A program made the translations under genes and the position numbers. A model generated the notes under the pieces. That model saw only the letters and a list, made by a program, of their open reading frames with translations. It ran no database searches and had not been told where the DNA came from. From positions 1 through 44,588 of the forward strand of contig JAFIFL010000005.1 of NCBI GenBank assembly GCA_020832055.1: DNA of 44,588 nt. Reading direction: 5' to 3'. Origin of the DNA: Gammaproteobacteria bacterium. Its GTDB lineage: Bacteria; Pseudomonadota; Gammaproteobacteria; Pseudomonadales; Azotimanducaceae. Below are positions 18,370 to 27,039 of this stretch, in pieces. The number at the start of each line of letters is the position of its first letter. Position 1 is the stretch's first letter.

Positions 18370-19007
18370 TGCCGACAAGCCTGCCTACCGCTGTTGCCGA
18401 GACCGCCGCCACGTTGCCGCTGTTTCCGCTGGGCACCGTGCTGTTTCCGGGCGGTCTGCTGCCCCTGCAGATCTTCGAGACCCGATACGTGGACATGGTC
18501 CGGCGCTGCATGCGCGAGGGCAGCCCGTTCGGCGTCGTGCTGATCCTCGACGGCCATGAGGCCCGGAAGGAAGTCCGCGAGGGGCCACCGTCCATTGCGG
18601 ACATCGGCACCCGGGCCCGGATCGTGGATTTCACCGAACTGCCCAACGGGCTGCTGGGCATTACCGCTCGCGGTGAAGGGCGCTTCCGGGTGCTTGGCAC
18701 CGAGGAACAGGCCGATCACCTGCTGCTCGGACAGGTGGTGGATCTGCCGGATCTGCCCGCGGCAGACATGCCGGCCGAGAGCTTTGCGCTGGTGGAGATT
18801 CTCAAACAGCTGCTGGAGCATCCGGCCGTGAATCAGCTCGGCCTGGAAGCGGACCTCGATGATGTGGGATCGGTCGTGGGGCGGCTGGTGGATTTGCTGC
18901 CGGTGGATCCCCGCTTCAAGCAGGGCCTGCTCGAGCAGCAGGATCCCATGATCTGTCTCGCTGAACTCGAGCGGCTGATTCAGACGATGCAGGAACGCGC
19001 CAGCTGA
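18369..19007 (+). CDS. LON peptidase N-terminal (substrate-binding) domain protein
   Basis: The 212-residue product consists of a PUA-like LON N-terminal domain without the AAA or protease parts. LPLFPLGTVLFPGGLLPLQIFE at residues 16-37 is the hallmark, followed by RYVDMVRRCM and GITARGEGRFRVL. Such stand-alone proteins are widespread in proteobacteria and their cellular role is unknown. The start overlaps the ssb stop (TGATG), so the two are probably co-translated. A hairpin GAGCC (19006-19010) with GGCTC (19015-19019) spans its stop codon and may end the transcript. Confidence 0.85.
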   Translation: MPTSLPTAVAETAATLPLFPLGTVLFPGGLLPLQIFETRYVDMVRRCMREGSPFGVVLILDGHEARKEVREGPPSIADIGTRARIVDFTELPNGLLGITARGEGRFRVLGTEEQADHLLLGQVVDLPDLPAADMPAESFALVEILKQLLEHPAVNQLGLEADLDDVGSVVGRLVDLLPVDPRFKQGLLEQQDPMICLAELERLIQTMQERAS

Positions 19008-19062
19008 GCCAGGCGGCTCTGCGCGTGGCGAGGCCCACACCGAGCCTTCGATCGAAATGTGT

Positions 19063-19920
19063 TCACAGCAGCAGCCGCAGCACGGCCAGCAGATCGAGGC
19101 CGAACTGGCGCCAGGGTGCCAGCATGGGTGATGCCAGCAGCAGGCTGAGGCCCAATGCCGACAGGGCGAGCAGGGTGGCGGTGCCCGCCAGGACTGACAG
19201 GCGCGTATCGACGCCGCTGCCGAAGGCCGGGGCGCGCAGGATCCGGCCGCTCGCCCCGGTCGCGTCCAGGCGCTCGAACAAGGCACCACCGGGCTCGCCC
19301 GCCTGCCAGGCCGCGGAGGTCAGGCGGCCCATGCCCCAGCACCAGATCACGAAGATCAGCAGGCCGACAATCAGTCCCGGTGGTGGATCGATGGCGTGCT
19401 GCAGGGAGGCGCCGAGCACGAATCCGGGCAGGATGTAGGCAGGTGCCCACAGCAGGGCCGAACCGACATTGACGACGTGAAAGCGCACGATGGGAAAGCG
19501 CAGCATGCCGGCGATGAGAGGCAGGATCGGCCGGATGGGCCCGACGAAGCGGCCAAGGGCGATGCCGGCAGCCCCGTGTCGGAGAAAGAAGCCCTCTCCC
19601 CGGGTGATCCACTCAGGGTGATTGGCGAACGGTGGCAGCACGCGGATGGCGGGCCCGAAGCGACGACCGAGCAGGTAGCTCGCGCTGTCGCCGATCACGG
19701 CCCCCGCGAACGCGCAGCCTAGTGCCCACCACAGCCCGAGTTCGCCGCCGCCGGCGACGAAGGCCGCAGCGTAGAGCAGAACGACGCCGGGGACGATGAG
19801 CCCGACGATGGCAAAACACTCGATGAAGGCGAACAGTGCGATCGCCACGGCGACCCACTCCGGATGCGCGTGCAGCGTCTGCCAGAGGGCCGAGGCCCTG
19901 ATGTCATCGATTTCCGGCAT
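19063..19920 (-). CDS. DedA-family membrane protein
   Basis: This 285-residue protein has several hydrophobic segments and the DedA (SNARE-associated/VTT) signatures. An acidic residue lies in the first membrane segment (FAFIECFAIVGLIVPG, near residues 30-45). GDSASYLLGRRFGP follows near 77, then FFLRHGAAGIALGRFVGPIRPILPLIAG. DedA proteins act in membrane lipid and proton-motive-force homeostasis, and some move undecaprenyl phosphate. A C-terminal domain of about 80 residues with a further hydrophobic pair is longer than in short DedA proteins of about 220. It is convergent with the LON-domain gene and divergent from proA. Confidence 0.85.
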   Translation of the reverse strand: MPEIDDIRASALWQTLHAHPEWVAVAIALFAFIECFAIVGLIVPGVVLLYAAAFVAGGGELGLWWALGCAFAGAVIGDSASYLLGRRFGPAIRVLPPFANHPEWITRGEGFFLRHGAAGIALGRFVGPIRPILPLIAGMLRFPIVRFHVVNVGSALLWAPAYILPGFVLGASLQHAIDPPPGLIVGLLIFVIWCWGMGRLTSAAWQAGEPGGALFERLDATGASGRILRAPAFGSGVDTRLSVLAGTATLLALSALGLSLLLASPMLAPWRQFGLDLLAVLRLLL

Positions 19921-19933
19921 GGCGTTCGCTATC

Positions 19934-19976
19934 TATAATGGTCAACGACCCGGTCAAGCCTACCCTGTAGTTGACC
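19934..19976 (+). promoter_or_regulatory. proA promoter with operator-like inverted repeat
   Basis: TATAAT at 19934-19939 is a perfect -10; the -35 region (TTTCCG at 19911-19916, 17-bp spacing) is weak. Directly abutting it, GGTCAAC (19940-19946) and GTTGACC (19970-19976) form a perfect inverted repeat with starts 30 bp apart, and a third related GGTCAAG lies at 19952-19958. The left arm falls at or before the inferred start site near 19946, so it reads as a DNA operator rather than an RNA hairpin. The ribosome binding site AAGGA (19978-19982) follows. Confidence 0.5.
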
Positions 19977-19989
19977 CAAGGATGTGGTG

Positions 19990-21258
19990 ATGAACGTCAG
20001 CATGAATGTCGAAGATTACATGGTTGATCTCGGGCGTCGCGCCCGCGCCGCGGCACGTGCGGTGGCGCGCGCCTCCGGAGCGCAGCGGTCCGGGGCGCTG
20101 ACGGCCATTGCCCGGGCGCTGGCGGCTGATCGCGAGGTGATACAGGCTGCCAACGCCCGTGACCTCGCGGCCGGCGAGGCGGCAGGCCTCGAAGCGCCCT
20201 TGCTCGACCGTCTGCGGCTCGATGACGCCGCCATCGCGCGCATGATCGAGGGACTCGAGCAGGTCAATCGTCTGCCTGACCCGGTCGGGGCCATCACCGA
20301 TCTCGATTATCGCCCGAGTGGCATTCAGGTGGGCCGCATGCGGGTACCCCTTGGCGTCATCGGCATCATCTATGAGTCGCGGCCCAACGTAACCGTCGAT
20401 GCCGCAGCACTGTGCCTGAAGGCTGGCAATGCCACCATTCTGCGAGGGGGTTCGGAGGCCATCGAATCCAACCGGGCCATCGCCGCCAGCATTCGCCGCG
20501 GCCTGACCAGCGCCGGGTTCGAAGAGGACGCCGTGCAGCTGGTCAAAACCACCGACCGTGCGGCCGTGGGCCAACTGGTGCGCATGTCCGAGTTCGTGGA
20601 TGTCATCGTACCGCGCGGCGGCAAGGGCCTGATCGAGCGCATCAGCGCCGAGGCCCGGGTTCCCGTGATCAAACATCTGGATGGCAATTGCCATGTCTAT
20701 GTCGACGCCCGGGCGGATACGGCCATGGCGGTGGACATCATCGTCAACGCCAAATGTCAGCGCTATGGCGTCTGCAACGCGCTCGAGAGTCTGCTGGTTC
20801 ATGTTGATCGTGCTGCGGAGGTGCTGCCGGCGGTCGATGCCCGGCTGGCGGCTGCAGGCGTCGAAGTGCGTGGCTGTGAGCAGACGCAGGCCATTCTGGC
20901 CCGCGCTGTGGCAGCCACCGAAGCGGATTGGTACGAGGAATATCTCGGACCGATTCTGGCGGTAAAGGTGGTTCCCGACATCGATGCCGCCATTGCCCAC
21001 ATCAATCACTATGGCTCGGCGCATACCGATGCCATCGTAACCGATGACTATGGCCGGGCCCGGAAGTTCCTCACGGAGGTGGATTCGAGCTCTGTCATGG
21101 TCAACGCATCGACCCGGTTCGCCGACGGTTTCGAGTACGGCCTGGGTGCGGAAATCGGTATTTCCACAGACAAGCTCCACGCCCGGGGCCCGGTTGGCCT
21201 CGAGGGCCTGACCACGCTGAAGTACGTGGTGCTCGGCGACGGGCAGATCCGGCAATGA
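19990..21258 (+). CDS. proA: Glutamate-5-semialdehyde (gamma-glutamyl phosphate) reductase
   Basis: ProA makes glutamate-5-semialdehyde from gamma-glutamyl phosphate with NADPH, the second step of proline synthesis. ATG 19990 (AAGGA 7 nt upstream) gives 422 residues (E. coli 417). Two in-frame GTG codons just upstream (19984, 19987) are less likely. [30 protein letters not shown] near residue 115, the catalytic cysteine in [16 protein letters not shown], and the [14 protein letters not shown] end identify it. It heads the proA-nadD-rsfS-rlmH-mrdA group. The proB partner is not in the window. Confidence 0.97.
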   Translation: MNVSMNVEDYMVDLGRRARAAARAVARASGAQRSGALTAIARALAADREVIQAANARDLAAGEAAGLEAPLLDRLRLDDAAIARMIEGLEQVNRLPDPVGAITDLDYRPSGIQVGRMRVPLGVIGIIYESRPNVTVDAAALCLKAGNATILRGGSEAIESNRAIAASIRRGLTSAGFEEDAVQLVKTTDRAAVGQLVRMSEFVDVIVPRGGKGLIERISAEARVPVIKHLDGNCHVYVDARADTAMAVDIIVNAKCQRYGVCNALESLLVHVDRAAEVLPAVDARLAAAGVEVRGCEQTQAILARAVAATEADWYEEYLGPILAVKVVPDIDAAIAHINHYGSAHTDAIVTDDYGRARKFLTEVDSSSVMVNASTRFADGFEYGLGAEIGISTDKLHARGPVGLEGLTTLKYVVLGDGQIRQ

Positions 21259-21283
21259 AGACCGTCATCGGCAGCGAGCGGGA

Positions 21284-21967
21284 TTGACCGCCCGGCTCCC
21301 CCTGGTGGCCTGCTACGGCGGCACCTTCGACCCGGTTCACAATGGCCACCTGCAGGCGGCACTGGACGTCTGCGAACGGGCTGGCTGCCGCGAAGTCAGG
21401 CTGATTCCCTGTCACGTGCCGCCGCACCGGGCAGTACCAGCGGCGTCGGCTGCGGCGCGGCAAGCCATGCTCGAGCTGGCGCTCGTCGGCCGGTCGCAGC
21501 TGCGAGTGGACGTTCGCGAACTGCAGCGGGACGGTCCCTCGTATACCGTCGATACGCTGCTATCGCTGCGTGAGGAGTTTGGTGAGGGCGTTGCGCTGGG
21601 CTGGGTGCTCGGAGCGGATGCCGTGGCGGGTTTGAACGTCTGGCGTGACTGGCAGCGATTGCCGGAGCTGGCCCATCTGCTGATTCTGGATCGCCCCGGC
21701 TACCCCCTTCCGGAGCGGGGTCCCGTGGCCCGGGAGCTGGCGCCGCGCCTGACCACCGTCGTGGCCGATCTGCACGCGCGCCCGGCTGGCAGGGTATGGT
21801 GCGTCAGGCAGGCACCGCTGGCAGTGTCCGCCACGGCGGTTCGAGAGACGCTGGCCGCAGGGCAGTCAGCGGCCCATTTGCTCCCACTTCCGGTGTGGGC
21901 ATATATTAAGCAACAAAGGTTGTATGGCTATGAGAATGATCTTGGCCACAAAGCGGAGAGCGAATGA
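21284..21967 (+). CDS. nadD: Nicotinate-mononucleotide adenylyltransferase
   Basis: NadD makes deamido-NAD from nicotinate mononucleotide and ATP. The product from TTG 21284 is 227 residues. The nucleotidyltransferase motif GGTFDPVHNGHL begins at about residue 12 and the C-terminal ISSTxxR-like motif appears as SATAVRETL. A TTG start is used because the next in-frame candidate (GTG 21305) would leave only a few residues before the active site. Its end overlaps rsfS by 4 nt (ATGA). Confidence 0.94.
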   Translation: MTARLPLVACYGGTFDPVHNGHLQAALDVCERAGCREVRLIPCHVPPHRAVPAASAAARQAMLELALVGRSQLRVDVRELQRDGPSYTVDTLLSLREEFGEGVALGWVLGADAVAGLNVWRDWQRLPELAHLLILDRPGYPLPERGPVARELAPRLTTVVADLHARPAGRVWCVRQAPLAVSATAVRETLAAGQSAAHLLPLPVWAYIKQQRLYGYENDLGHKAESE

Positions 21968-22368
21968 CGCCTGACGATCTGCAAGGTCTGGTAATGGATG
22001 CTTTGGATGACCTCAAGGGCCAGAATGTTCTGGCCCTTGACGTTTCCGGGAGCAGCAGCGTGACAGACTGGATGGTGATTGCATCCGGGACGTCCGGCCG
22101 CCACGTGAAAGCGCTGGTGGACCGATTGATCGAACGAGTCAAGGCGCAGGGCGTGATACCGATCGGCGTCGAGGGCCAGGCGACCCTGGATTGGGTGCTG
22201 GTGGACCTTGGCGACGTTGTCGTGCACGTCATGCAGCAGGAGGCTCGTGCCTTCTACGATCTGGAGCGACTTTGGCGGACCAGCCCGGCCGGTCGTGCTG
22301 GTGAGCGGACAGGTGAAGGTGAAAAAGGAGCGATGGAGCCATCAACAGCTCTGACCTCTGTACTCTGA
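21964..22368 (+). CDS. rsfS: Ribosomal silencing factor RsfS
   Basis: RsfS binds L14 and blocks subunit joining when nutrients run low. The 134-residue product has the conserved core VSGSSSVTDWMVIASGTSGRHVKAL near residues 28-52, IGVEGQATLDWVLVDLGDVVVHVM, and EARAFYDLERLW at about residue 100. The C-terminal 28 residues extend past the usual 105-residue end of E. coli. It overlaps nadD by 4 nt and lies 4 nt before rlmH. Confidence 0.95.
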   Translation: MTPDDLQGLVMDALDDLKGQNVLALDVSGSSSVTDWMVIASGTSGRHVKALVDRLIERVKAQGVIPIGVEGQATLDWVLVDLGDVVVHVMQQEARAFYDLERLWRTSPAGRAGERTGEGEKGAMEPSTALTSVL

Positions 22369-22372
22369 ACGT

Positions 22373-22840
22373 ATGAAGTTGCAGCTGATTGCTGTGGGTA
22401 CACGGATGCCCGACTGGGTCGATGCGGGATTCGCCGACTTCGCCCGCCGCCTGCCGCGGGACTGCCGCCTGGAACTGGTGGCCGTCGCGGCGGCGGATCG
22501 ACGCAATGGCAAAGGCGCCGAACACTGGCGCGAGGACGAAGCGCAGCGGCTGCTGGCAGCGGCCGGCAAGGATATGCGGCTGATCGCATTGGACGTGCTC
22601 GGGCGTGGTCTCAGTACTGAGGATCTGGCTGGCCGTCTGCGGGATTGGCGGATGGACGGCCGGGATGTGGGCCTGCTTGTAGGTGGCCCGGACGGTTTGG
22701 CCCCGCGCTGTCTGGAGGCGGCACAGATGCGGTGGTCGCTGTCGCCGCTGACCCTGCCGCACGCGCTGGTGCGGGTGGTGGTTGCGGAACAGATCTACCG
22801 GGCATGGACGCTGATGACAGGACACCCCTATCATCGCTGA
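22373..22840 (+). CDS. rlmH: 23S rRNA pseudouridine-1915 N3-methyltransferase
   Basis: RlmH is a SPOUT methyltransferase that methylates pseudouridine 1915 in helix 69 of 23S rRNA. The product is 155 residues, equal to E. coli. MKLQLIAVGTRMPDWVDAGF opens the protein. The knotted SAM-binding part holds LLVGGPDGL near residue 103 and LSPLTLPHALVRVVVAEQIYRAW, ending GHPYHR. The rsfS-rlmH pairing is conserved in proteobacteria. Confidence 0.97.
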   Translation: MKLQLIAVGTRMPDWVDAGFADFARRLPRDCRLELVAVAAADRRNGKGAEHWREDEAQRLLAAAGKDMRLIALDVLGRGLSTEDLAGRLRDWRMDGRDVGLLVGGPDGLAPRCLEAAQMRWSLSPLTLPHALVRVVVAEQIYRAWTLMTGHPYHR

Positions 22841-22885
22841 CGCCCTGGGGCTGTCGACCGTGCGGTGTGTCCTCGTCACAGATAA

Positions 22886-22909
22886 GTGTTCACATACAGG
22901 TGTTCGCAT
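22886..22909 (+). repeat. Tandem direct repeat upstream of mrdA
   Basis: GTGTTCACAT (22886-22895) and GTGTTCGCAT (22900-22909) differ at one base and start 14 bp apart, in the 108-bp gap between rlmH and mrdA. GGGGCTG (22847-22853) and CAGCCCC (22922-22928) flank them as a 7-bp inverted repeat. No convincing promoter pair is seen. A protein-binding site is possible but unproven. Confidence 0.35.
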
Positions 22910-22948
22910 CGAGCGAGCGGCCAGCCCCCGACTCCGGGACCGTGAGGA

Positions 22949-24847
22949 ATGAAGGACACTTTCACCCTTCGTGATCATGACGCCGAGGCGCGACTGTTCT
23001 TCGGCCGGGTCATGGTCCTGTGGGGCGTGGTCGTGATCGCGCTGCTCGTGCTCGTGCTGCGACTGTATCAACTGCAGGTCGTCGAACACGAGCGGCACGC
23101 CGTGCAGAGCGATGCCAATCGCATCCAGGTCCAGCCCATTGCGCCCACCCGTGGTCTCATCTATGACCGCAATGGCATTCTGCTGGCCGAGAATCTGCCG
23201 GTGTCCTCATTGACCATCGTCCGTGAGCGGGTCCCGGACCTCGAGGCGACGCTGGCTGACCTCAGAGAACTGCTCGATCTGACCGATGCCGAGATCGACA
23301 GCTTCAAGCGCCGGCTGCGCGAACGGCGGCGTCCGTTCGAGTCCGTACCGCTCCGGCTTCGGCTCGACGAAACAGAAATGGCCCGCATTGCGGTCAACCG
23401 CTACCGCCTGCCTGGCGTGGACGTCGAAGCGCAACTCATCCGCCACTATCCGTTCGGGGATCTCGTGGGGCATGCGGTGGGATCGATTCGCCGTATTGCG
23501 CGCGAAGACCTCGCCCATCTCGATCGCGCCGAGTACAGTGCGACCCGCTACGTCGGCCGGCTTGGCGTGGAGCGCCATTACGAAAGCTATCTCCACGGCA
23601 GGGTGGGACATCAGCGGGTGGAAACGGATGCCCGTGGACGGATCACCCGGGTCCTCGATCGGGTGCCGCCGGTGGCTGGCGAGAACCTTCGCCTGCATCT
23701 CGACCTGCCTTTGCAGATTGCCGCGAGTAACGCCCTCGGTGATCGTCGCGGCGCGATCGTTGCCATTGACCCGAACACGGGTGGCATTCTGGCGCTGGTG
23801 TCGAAGCCGGGTTACGACCCCAATCAGTTCGTGGGTGGCGTCGACCCGGCGGATTACGCCTGGCTGCGCGACCACCCTGATACGCCGATGTTCAATCGTG
23901 CCCTGCGCGGTCAATACGCTCCGGGCTCCACCTTCAAGCCCTTCGTCGGGCTGGCGGGGCTGGCCGCCGGGGAGACCACCTGGGAGCGGACCATCCACGA
24001 CCCCGGGTTCTATCGGCTGCCAGGGCGGTCACGCATGTATCGGGACTGGAGCTGGCGCCCCGGCGGCGGTGGCGGACACGGTACGGTGGGCATGCAGCGC
24101 GCCATATATCGCTCATCGAACACCTATTTCTACGATCTCAGCGTCAAGGTCGGCATTGACCGGCTGGCGCCGTTCGTCGAGCAGTTCGGGTTCGGTCGGC
24201 CGCCCGCACTCGATTTGCCCGAAGCCTCGAGCGGCGTGGTGCCGACGCCGGAATGGAAGCGGACCGTCCGCAGGGAACCCTGGTATCCGGGGGACTCGGT
24301 CAATCTCGGCATCGGTCAGGGCGACCTGCTGGTGACACCCCTGCAGCTCGCGGCAGCCACCGCTATCATCGCGGCCGAAGGCAAGCGCCCGACGCCGCGC
24401 ATGCTGCTCGACGCGGACGGTGATTTGGAGGAAATGCGGGCGCCTGAACAGGCGCCGATCCGCCTGGCCGATCCGGCGGATTGGCAGCGCATGGCTGAGG
24501 CCATGGCCGATGTGATCCACCGCGGCAATCGAGGCTACGGTCAGAACGGCACCGCCTGGATCCACATTGGCCGGGACATCCCCTACCGCATGGCGGGCAA
24601 GTCCGGAACCGCCCAGGTGGTGGGGATTCCCCAGGGCATGCGTCACGACGACCTGGAACTCTCCGAGCGACAGCAGAAACATGCCTGGTTCGTGGCCTTT
24701 GCCCCGGTGGAGAAACCTGAGATCGCGTTGGCGGTGCTGGTGGAGAACGGCGGCGGCGGCTCCTCGGTGGCTGGCCCTGTGGCGCGGGAAGTGATCGACG
24801 CCTGGTTGCTGAATCGGCTGGAAGGGGCTGCTGTTGCGCGCAACTGA
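22949..24847 (+). CDS. mrdA: Penicillin-binding protein 2 (elongasome transpeptidase)
   Basis: PBP2 cross-links peptidoglycan during lateral growth, in complex with RodA. It has 632 residues (E. coli 633). One membrane segment lies near residues 20-42, followed by the pedestal domain (PIAPTRGLIYDRNGILLAEN). The transpeptidase motifs are S327-T-F-K, S389-S-N391 and K551-S-G-T554, all intact. GAGGA precedes the ATG. It is followed directly by rodA, the usual order. Confidence 0.97.
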   Translation: MKDTFTLRDHDAEARLFFGRVMVLWGVVVIALLVLVLRLYQLQVVEHERHAVQSDANRIQVQPIAPTRGLIYDRNGILLAENLPVSSLTIVRERVPDLEATLADLRELLDLTDAEIDSFKRRLRERRRPFESVPLRLRLDETEMARIAVNRYRLPGVDVEAQLIRHYPFGDLVGHAVGSIRRIAREDLAHLDRAEYSATRYVGRLGVERHYESYLHGRVGHQRVETDARGRITRVLDRVPPVAGENLRLHLDLPLQIAASNALGDRRGAIVAIDPNTGGILALVSKPGYDPNQFVGGVDPADYAWLRDHPDTPMFNRALRGQYAPGSTFKPFVGLAGLAAGETTWERTIHDPGFYRLPGRSRMYRDWSWRPGGGGGHGTVGMQRAIYRSSNTYFYDLSVKVGIDRLAPFVEQFGFGRPPALDLPEASSGVVPTPEWKRTVRREPWYPGDSVNLGIGQGDLLVTPLQLAAATAIIAAEGKRPTPRMLLDADGDLEEMRAPEQAPIRLADPADWQRMAEAMADVIHRGNRGYGQNGTAWIHIGRDIPYRMAGKSGTAQVVGIPQGMRHDDLELSERQQKHAWFVAFAPVEKPEIALAVLVENGGGGSSVAGPVAREVIDAWLLNRLEGAAVARN

Positions 24848-24874
24848 AGCCACTGCCGCCTCGCGGAGACTTTG

Positions 24875-26020
24875 ATGGCGGGACGTGATTTCGTCCATCG
24901 CCTGCCAGATTCCGAGCTGGCCTTTGCGCGTCGGCAGGCGCTGCTGTGGCGGCTGCACGTGGATCCGCCGCTGTTGGTGCTGGTGCTGCTGATCTGTGGT
25001 GTGGGGCTGGTGGTGCTCTACAGCGCCGTCGACGGTGATGTCCCACGACTGCAGACCCAGGCGATGCGCCTGGGTCTGGCGCTGGGCGTCATGTTGGCGG
25101 TCGCTCAGGTGCCGCCGCGAAGTCTCAGGCGCTGGTCCCTGCCGATGTATCTGGTCGGCCTCTCGCTGCTGGTGGCGGTGCTGTTCATCGGCGTTTCTGC
25201 CAAGGGCGCCCAGCGCTGGATCGACCTGCCCGGCCTGCCGCGGTTCCAGCCGTCTGAGATCATGAAGGTCGTGGTGCCGATGATGATGGCGGCGTTCATG
25301 GCGGATCGCAGCCTGCCGCCGCGTTTTGGTGTGTTATGCGTGGCGTTGCTGCTGTTGGCCATTCCGGCTGCCCTGATTGCGGTGCAGCCGGATCTCGGGA
25401 CGGCCATCCTGGTCACGGGTTCAGGCGTGGCCATCATTCTGCTGGCAGGCATCCAATGGCGCTTCGTGCTGGCCGCCGGTCTGGCCGGTCTGGCAGCGCT
25501 GCCGGCGCTCTGGATGGTCATGAAGGACTACCAGCGGCAGCGCGTCCTGACTCTGTTCGACCCTGAAACCGACCCCCTTGGTGCGGGCTGGAACATCATC
25601 CAATCGAAGACGGCCATCGGATCCGGCGGGCTCTATGGCAAGGGCCTGATGCAGGGCACCCAGTCCCATCTCGATTTTCTGCCGGAGAGCGATACGGATT
25701 TCATTATCGCGGTGATGGCGGAAGAGACTGGGTTCTTCGGGGTCATGGTGCTCCTGGTGCTGTATTTTCTGGTGATCACCCGTGGCCTCTACATCGCCAC
25801 CCAGGCCCAGGATGTCTATTCCCGCCTGCTGGCCGGCAGCATCAGCTTCACCTTCTTCATTTACGCCTTCGTCAACATTGCCATGGTGTCCGGCTTGTTG
25901 CCGGTGGTGGGCGTACCCCTGCCGCTGGTGAGCTATGGCGGTACGTCAGCCATCACTTTGATGGCGGCATTCGGTATCCTGATGGCTGTCCACACCCACC
26001 CGAAAATGCGTCGGGCCTGA
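24875..26020 (+). CDS. rodA: Peptidoglycan glycosyltransferase RodA (SEDS family)
   Basis: RodA polymerises lipid II into glycan strands as partner of PBP2. ATG 24875 gives 381 residues; an in-frame TTG lies one codon before. About ten hydrophobic segments are visible. SEDS landmarks are AQRWIDLPGLPRFQPSEIMK near residue 110, ITQSHL-like GTQSHLDFLPESDTDFI with the essential acidic residues, AEETGFFG, and LPLVSYGGTS near the end. It belongs to the mrdA-rodA-mltB-rlpA-dacA cell-wall block. Confidence 0.96.
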   Translation: MAGRDFVHRLPDSELAFARRQALLWRLHVDPPLLVLVLLICGVGLVVLYSAVDGDVPRLQTQAMRLGLALGVMLAVAQVPPRSLRRWSLPMYLVGLSLLVAVLFIGVSAKGAQRWIDLPGLPRFQPSEIMKVVVPMMMAAFMADRSLPPRFGVLCVALLLLAIPAALIAVQPDLGTAILVTGSGVAIILLAGIQWRFVLAAGLAGLAALPALWMVMKDYQRQRVLTLFDPETDPLGAGWNIIQSKTAIGSGGLYGKGLMQGTQSHLDFLPESDTDFIIAVMAEETGFFGVMVLLVLYFLVITRGLYIATQAQDVYSRLLAGSISFTFFIYAFVNIAMVSGLLPVVGVPLPLVSYGGTSAITLMAAFGILMAVHTHPKMRRA

Positions 26021-26036
26021 CTCTGGAGTTCGAACC

Positions 26037-27038
26037 ATGCTGCGACGCCTGCTGCCCGTGCTGTTACTGGTTTTTCTGCTGTTCGGTGGCAGTCGAACGG
26101 AGGCTGCCTTCGTGGAGCGCGCGGAGGTGGGCGAGTTCATCGAAGAGATGGTGGCCCGCCATGATTTCGACCGCGCAGAACTCGTGACCCTGTTCACCGC
26201 GGCCGAGCGGCAGCAGGGCATCATCGACGCGATTTCCCGGCCTGCCGAACGCGTGCTCACCTGGGGCGAGTACCGGGAAATTTTCCTCGATCATGCCCGC
26301 ATCGAGCAGGGCCTGGAGTTTTGGGACAAGCATGCGAAAGATCTCGCGCGAGCGGAAGCGGCGTACGGTGTGCCGCCTGAAGTCATCGTTGCCATCATCG
26401 GTGTCGAGACCCGCTATGGTCGCAACAAGGGCCGCTGGCGGGTCCTCGATGCCCTGAGTACGCTGGCCTTCGACTATCCGCCGCGGGCGCCGTTCTTTCG
26501 CCGCGAGCTGGAGGCCTTCCTGCTGCTGGCGCGGGAGGAGAAGCGCCCGGCCACGGAACTCTACGGCTCCTACGCGGGAGCCATGGGCTATGGCCAGTTC
26601 ATCCCGTCAAGCTACCGTGCCTATGCCGTCGACTTCACGGGTAACGCCACGCGCGACATCTGGGACGATCCGGTGGATGCCATCGGCAGTGTGGCCAATT
26701 ATCTCGCCGTCCACAGCTGGCGCGACGGCGAGGAAGTGACGCGGCAGGTCGCCCTCGGTGCGGGTGACGTCTCGGCGCTGGTGAACAGCAGCTTGCGCCC
26801 CGACACCACGGTAGGCGAGCTGCGGTCGCTCGGCGTGGGCGGACTCGACGGTCTCGATGAGGGAGCTGCGGCAACGCTGGTGGAACTGCAGGCCAGGGAT
26901 GCCACACTGCATTTCGTGGGGTTGACCAACTTCTATGCCATTACCCGTTACAACCACAGCCGACTTTATGCGATGGCCGTGCATGAACTCAGTCAGGCCG
27001 TGCTCGAACGGCACCTGGCGCGGCTGGCTGGTCGCTGA
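26037..27038 (+). CDS. mltB: Lytic murein transglycosylase B
   Basis: MltB cleaves peptidoglycan glycan strands with formation of 1,6-anhydro ends. The product has 333 residues. An N-terminal signal (LLPVLLLVFLLFGGSRTEA) lacks a clear lipobox, so the protein may be periplasmic rather than lipid-anchored. The catalytic glutamate is E124 in IIGVETRYGRNKG, followed by AGAMGYGQFIPSSYRAYAVDF, typical of GH103. It ends 1 nt before the rlpA GTG. mltB between rodA and rlpA is the Pseudomonas arrangement, not the E. coli one. Confidence 0.95.
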   Translation: MLRRLLPVLLLVFLLFGGSRTEAAFVERAEVGEFIEEMVARHDFDRAELVTLFTAAERQQGIIDAISRPAERVLTWGEYREIFLDHARIEQGLEFWDKHAKDLARAEAAYGVPPEVIVAIIGVETRYGRNKGRWRVLDALSTLAFDYPPRAPFFRRELEAFLLLAREEKRPATELYGSYAGAMGYGQFIPSSYRAYAVDFTGNATRDIWDDPVDAIGSVANYLAVHSWRDGEEVTRQVALGAGDVSALVNSSLRPDTTVGELRSLGVGGLDGLDEGAAATLVELQARDATLHFVGLTNFYAITRYNHSRLYAMAVHELSQAVLERHLARLAGR

Positions 27039-27039
27039 A

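Noticed and set aside
21255-21287. Ten-codon frame overlapping the end of proA and the nadD TTG
   Set aside because: Too short, no conserved content and no regulatory codon pattern.
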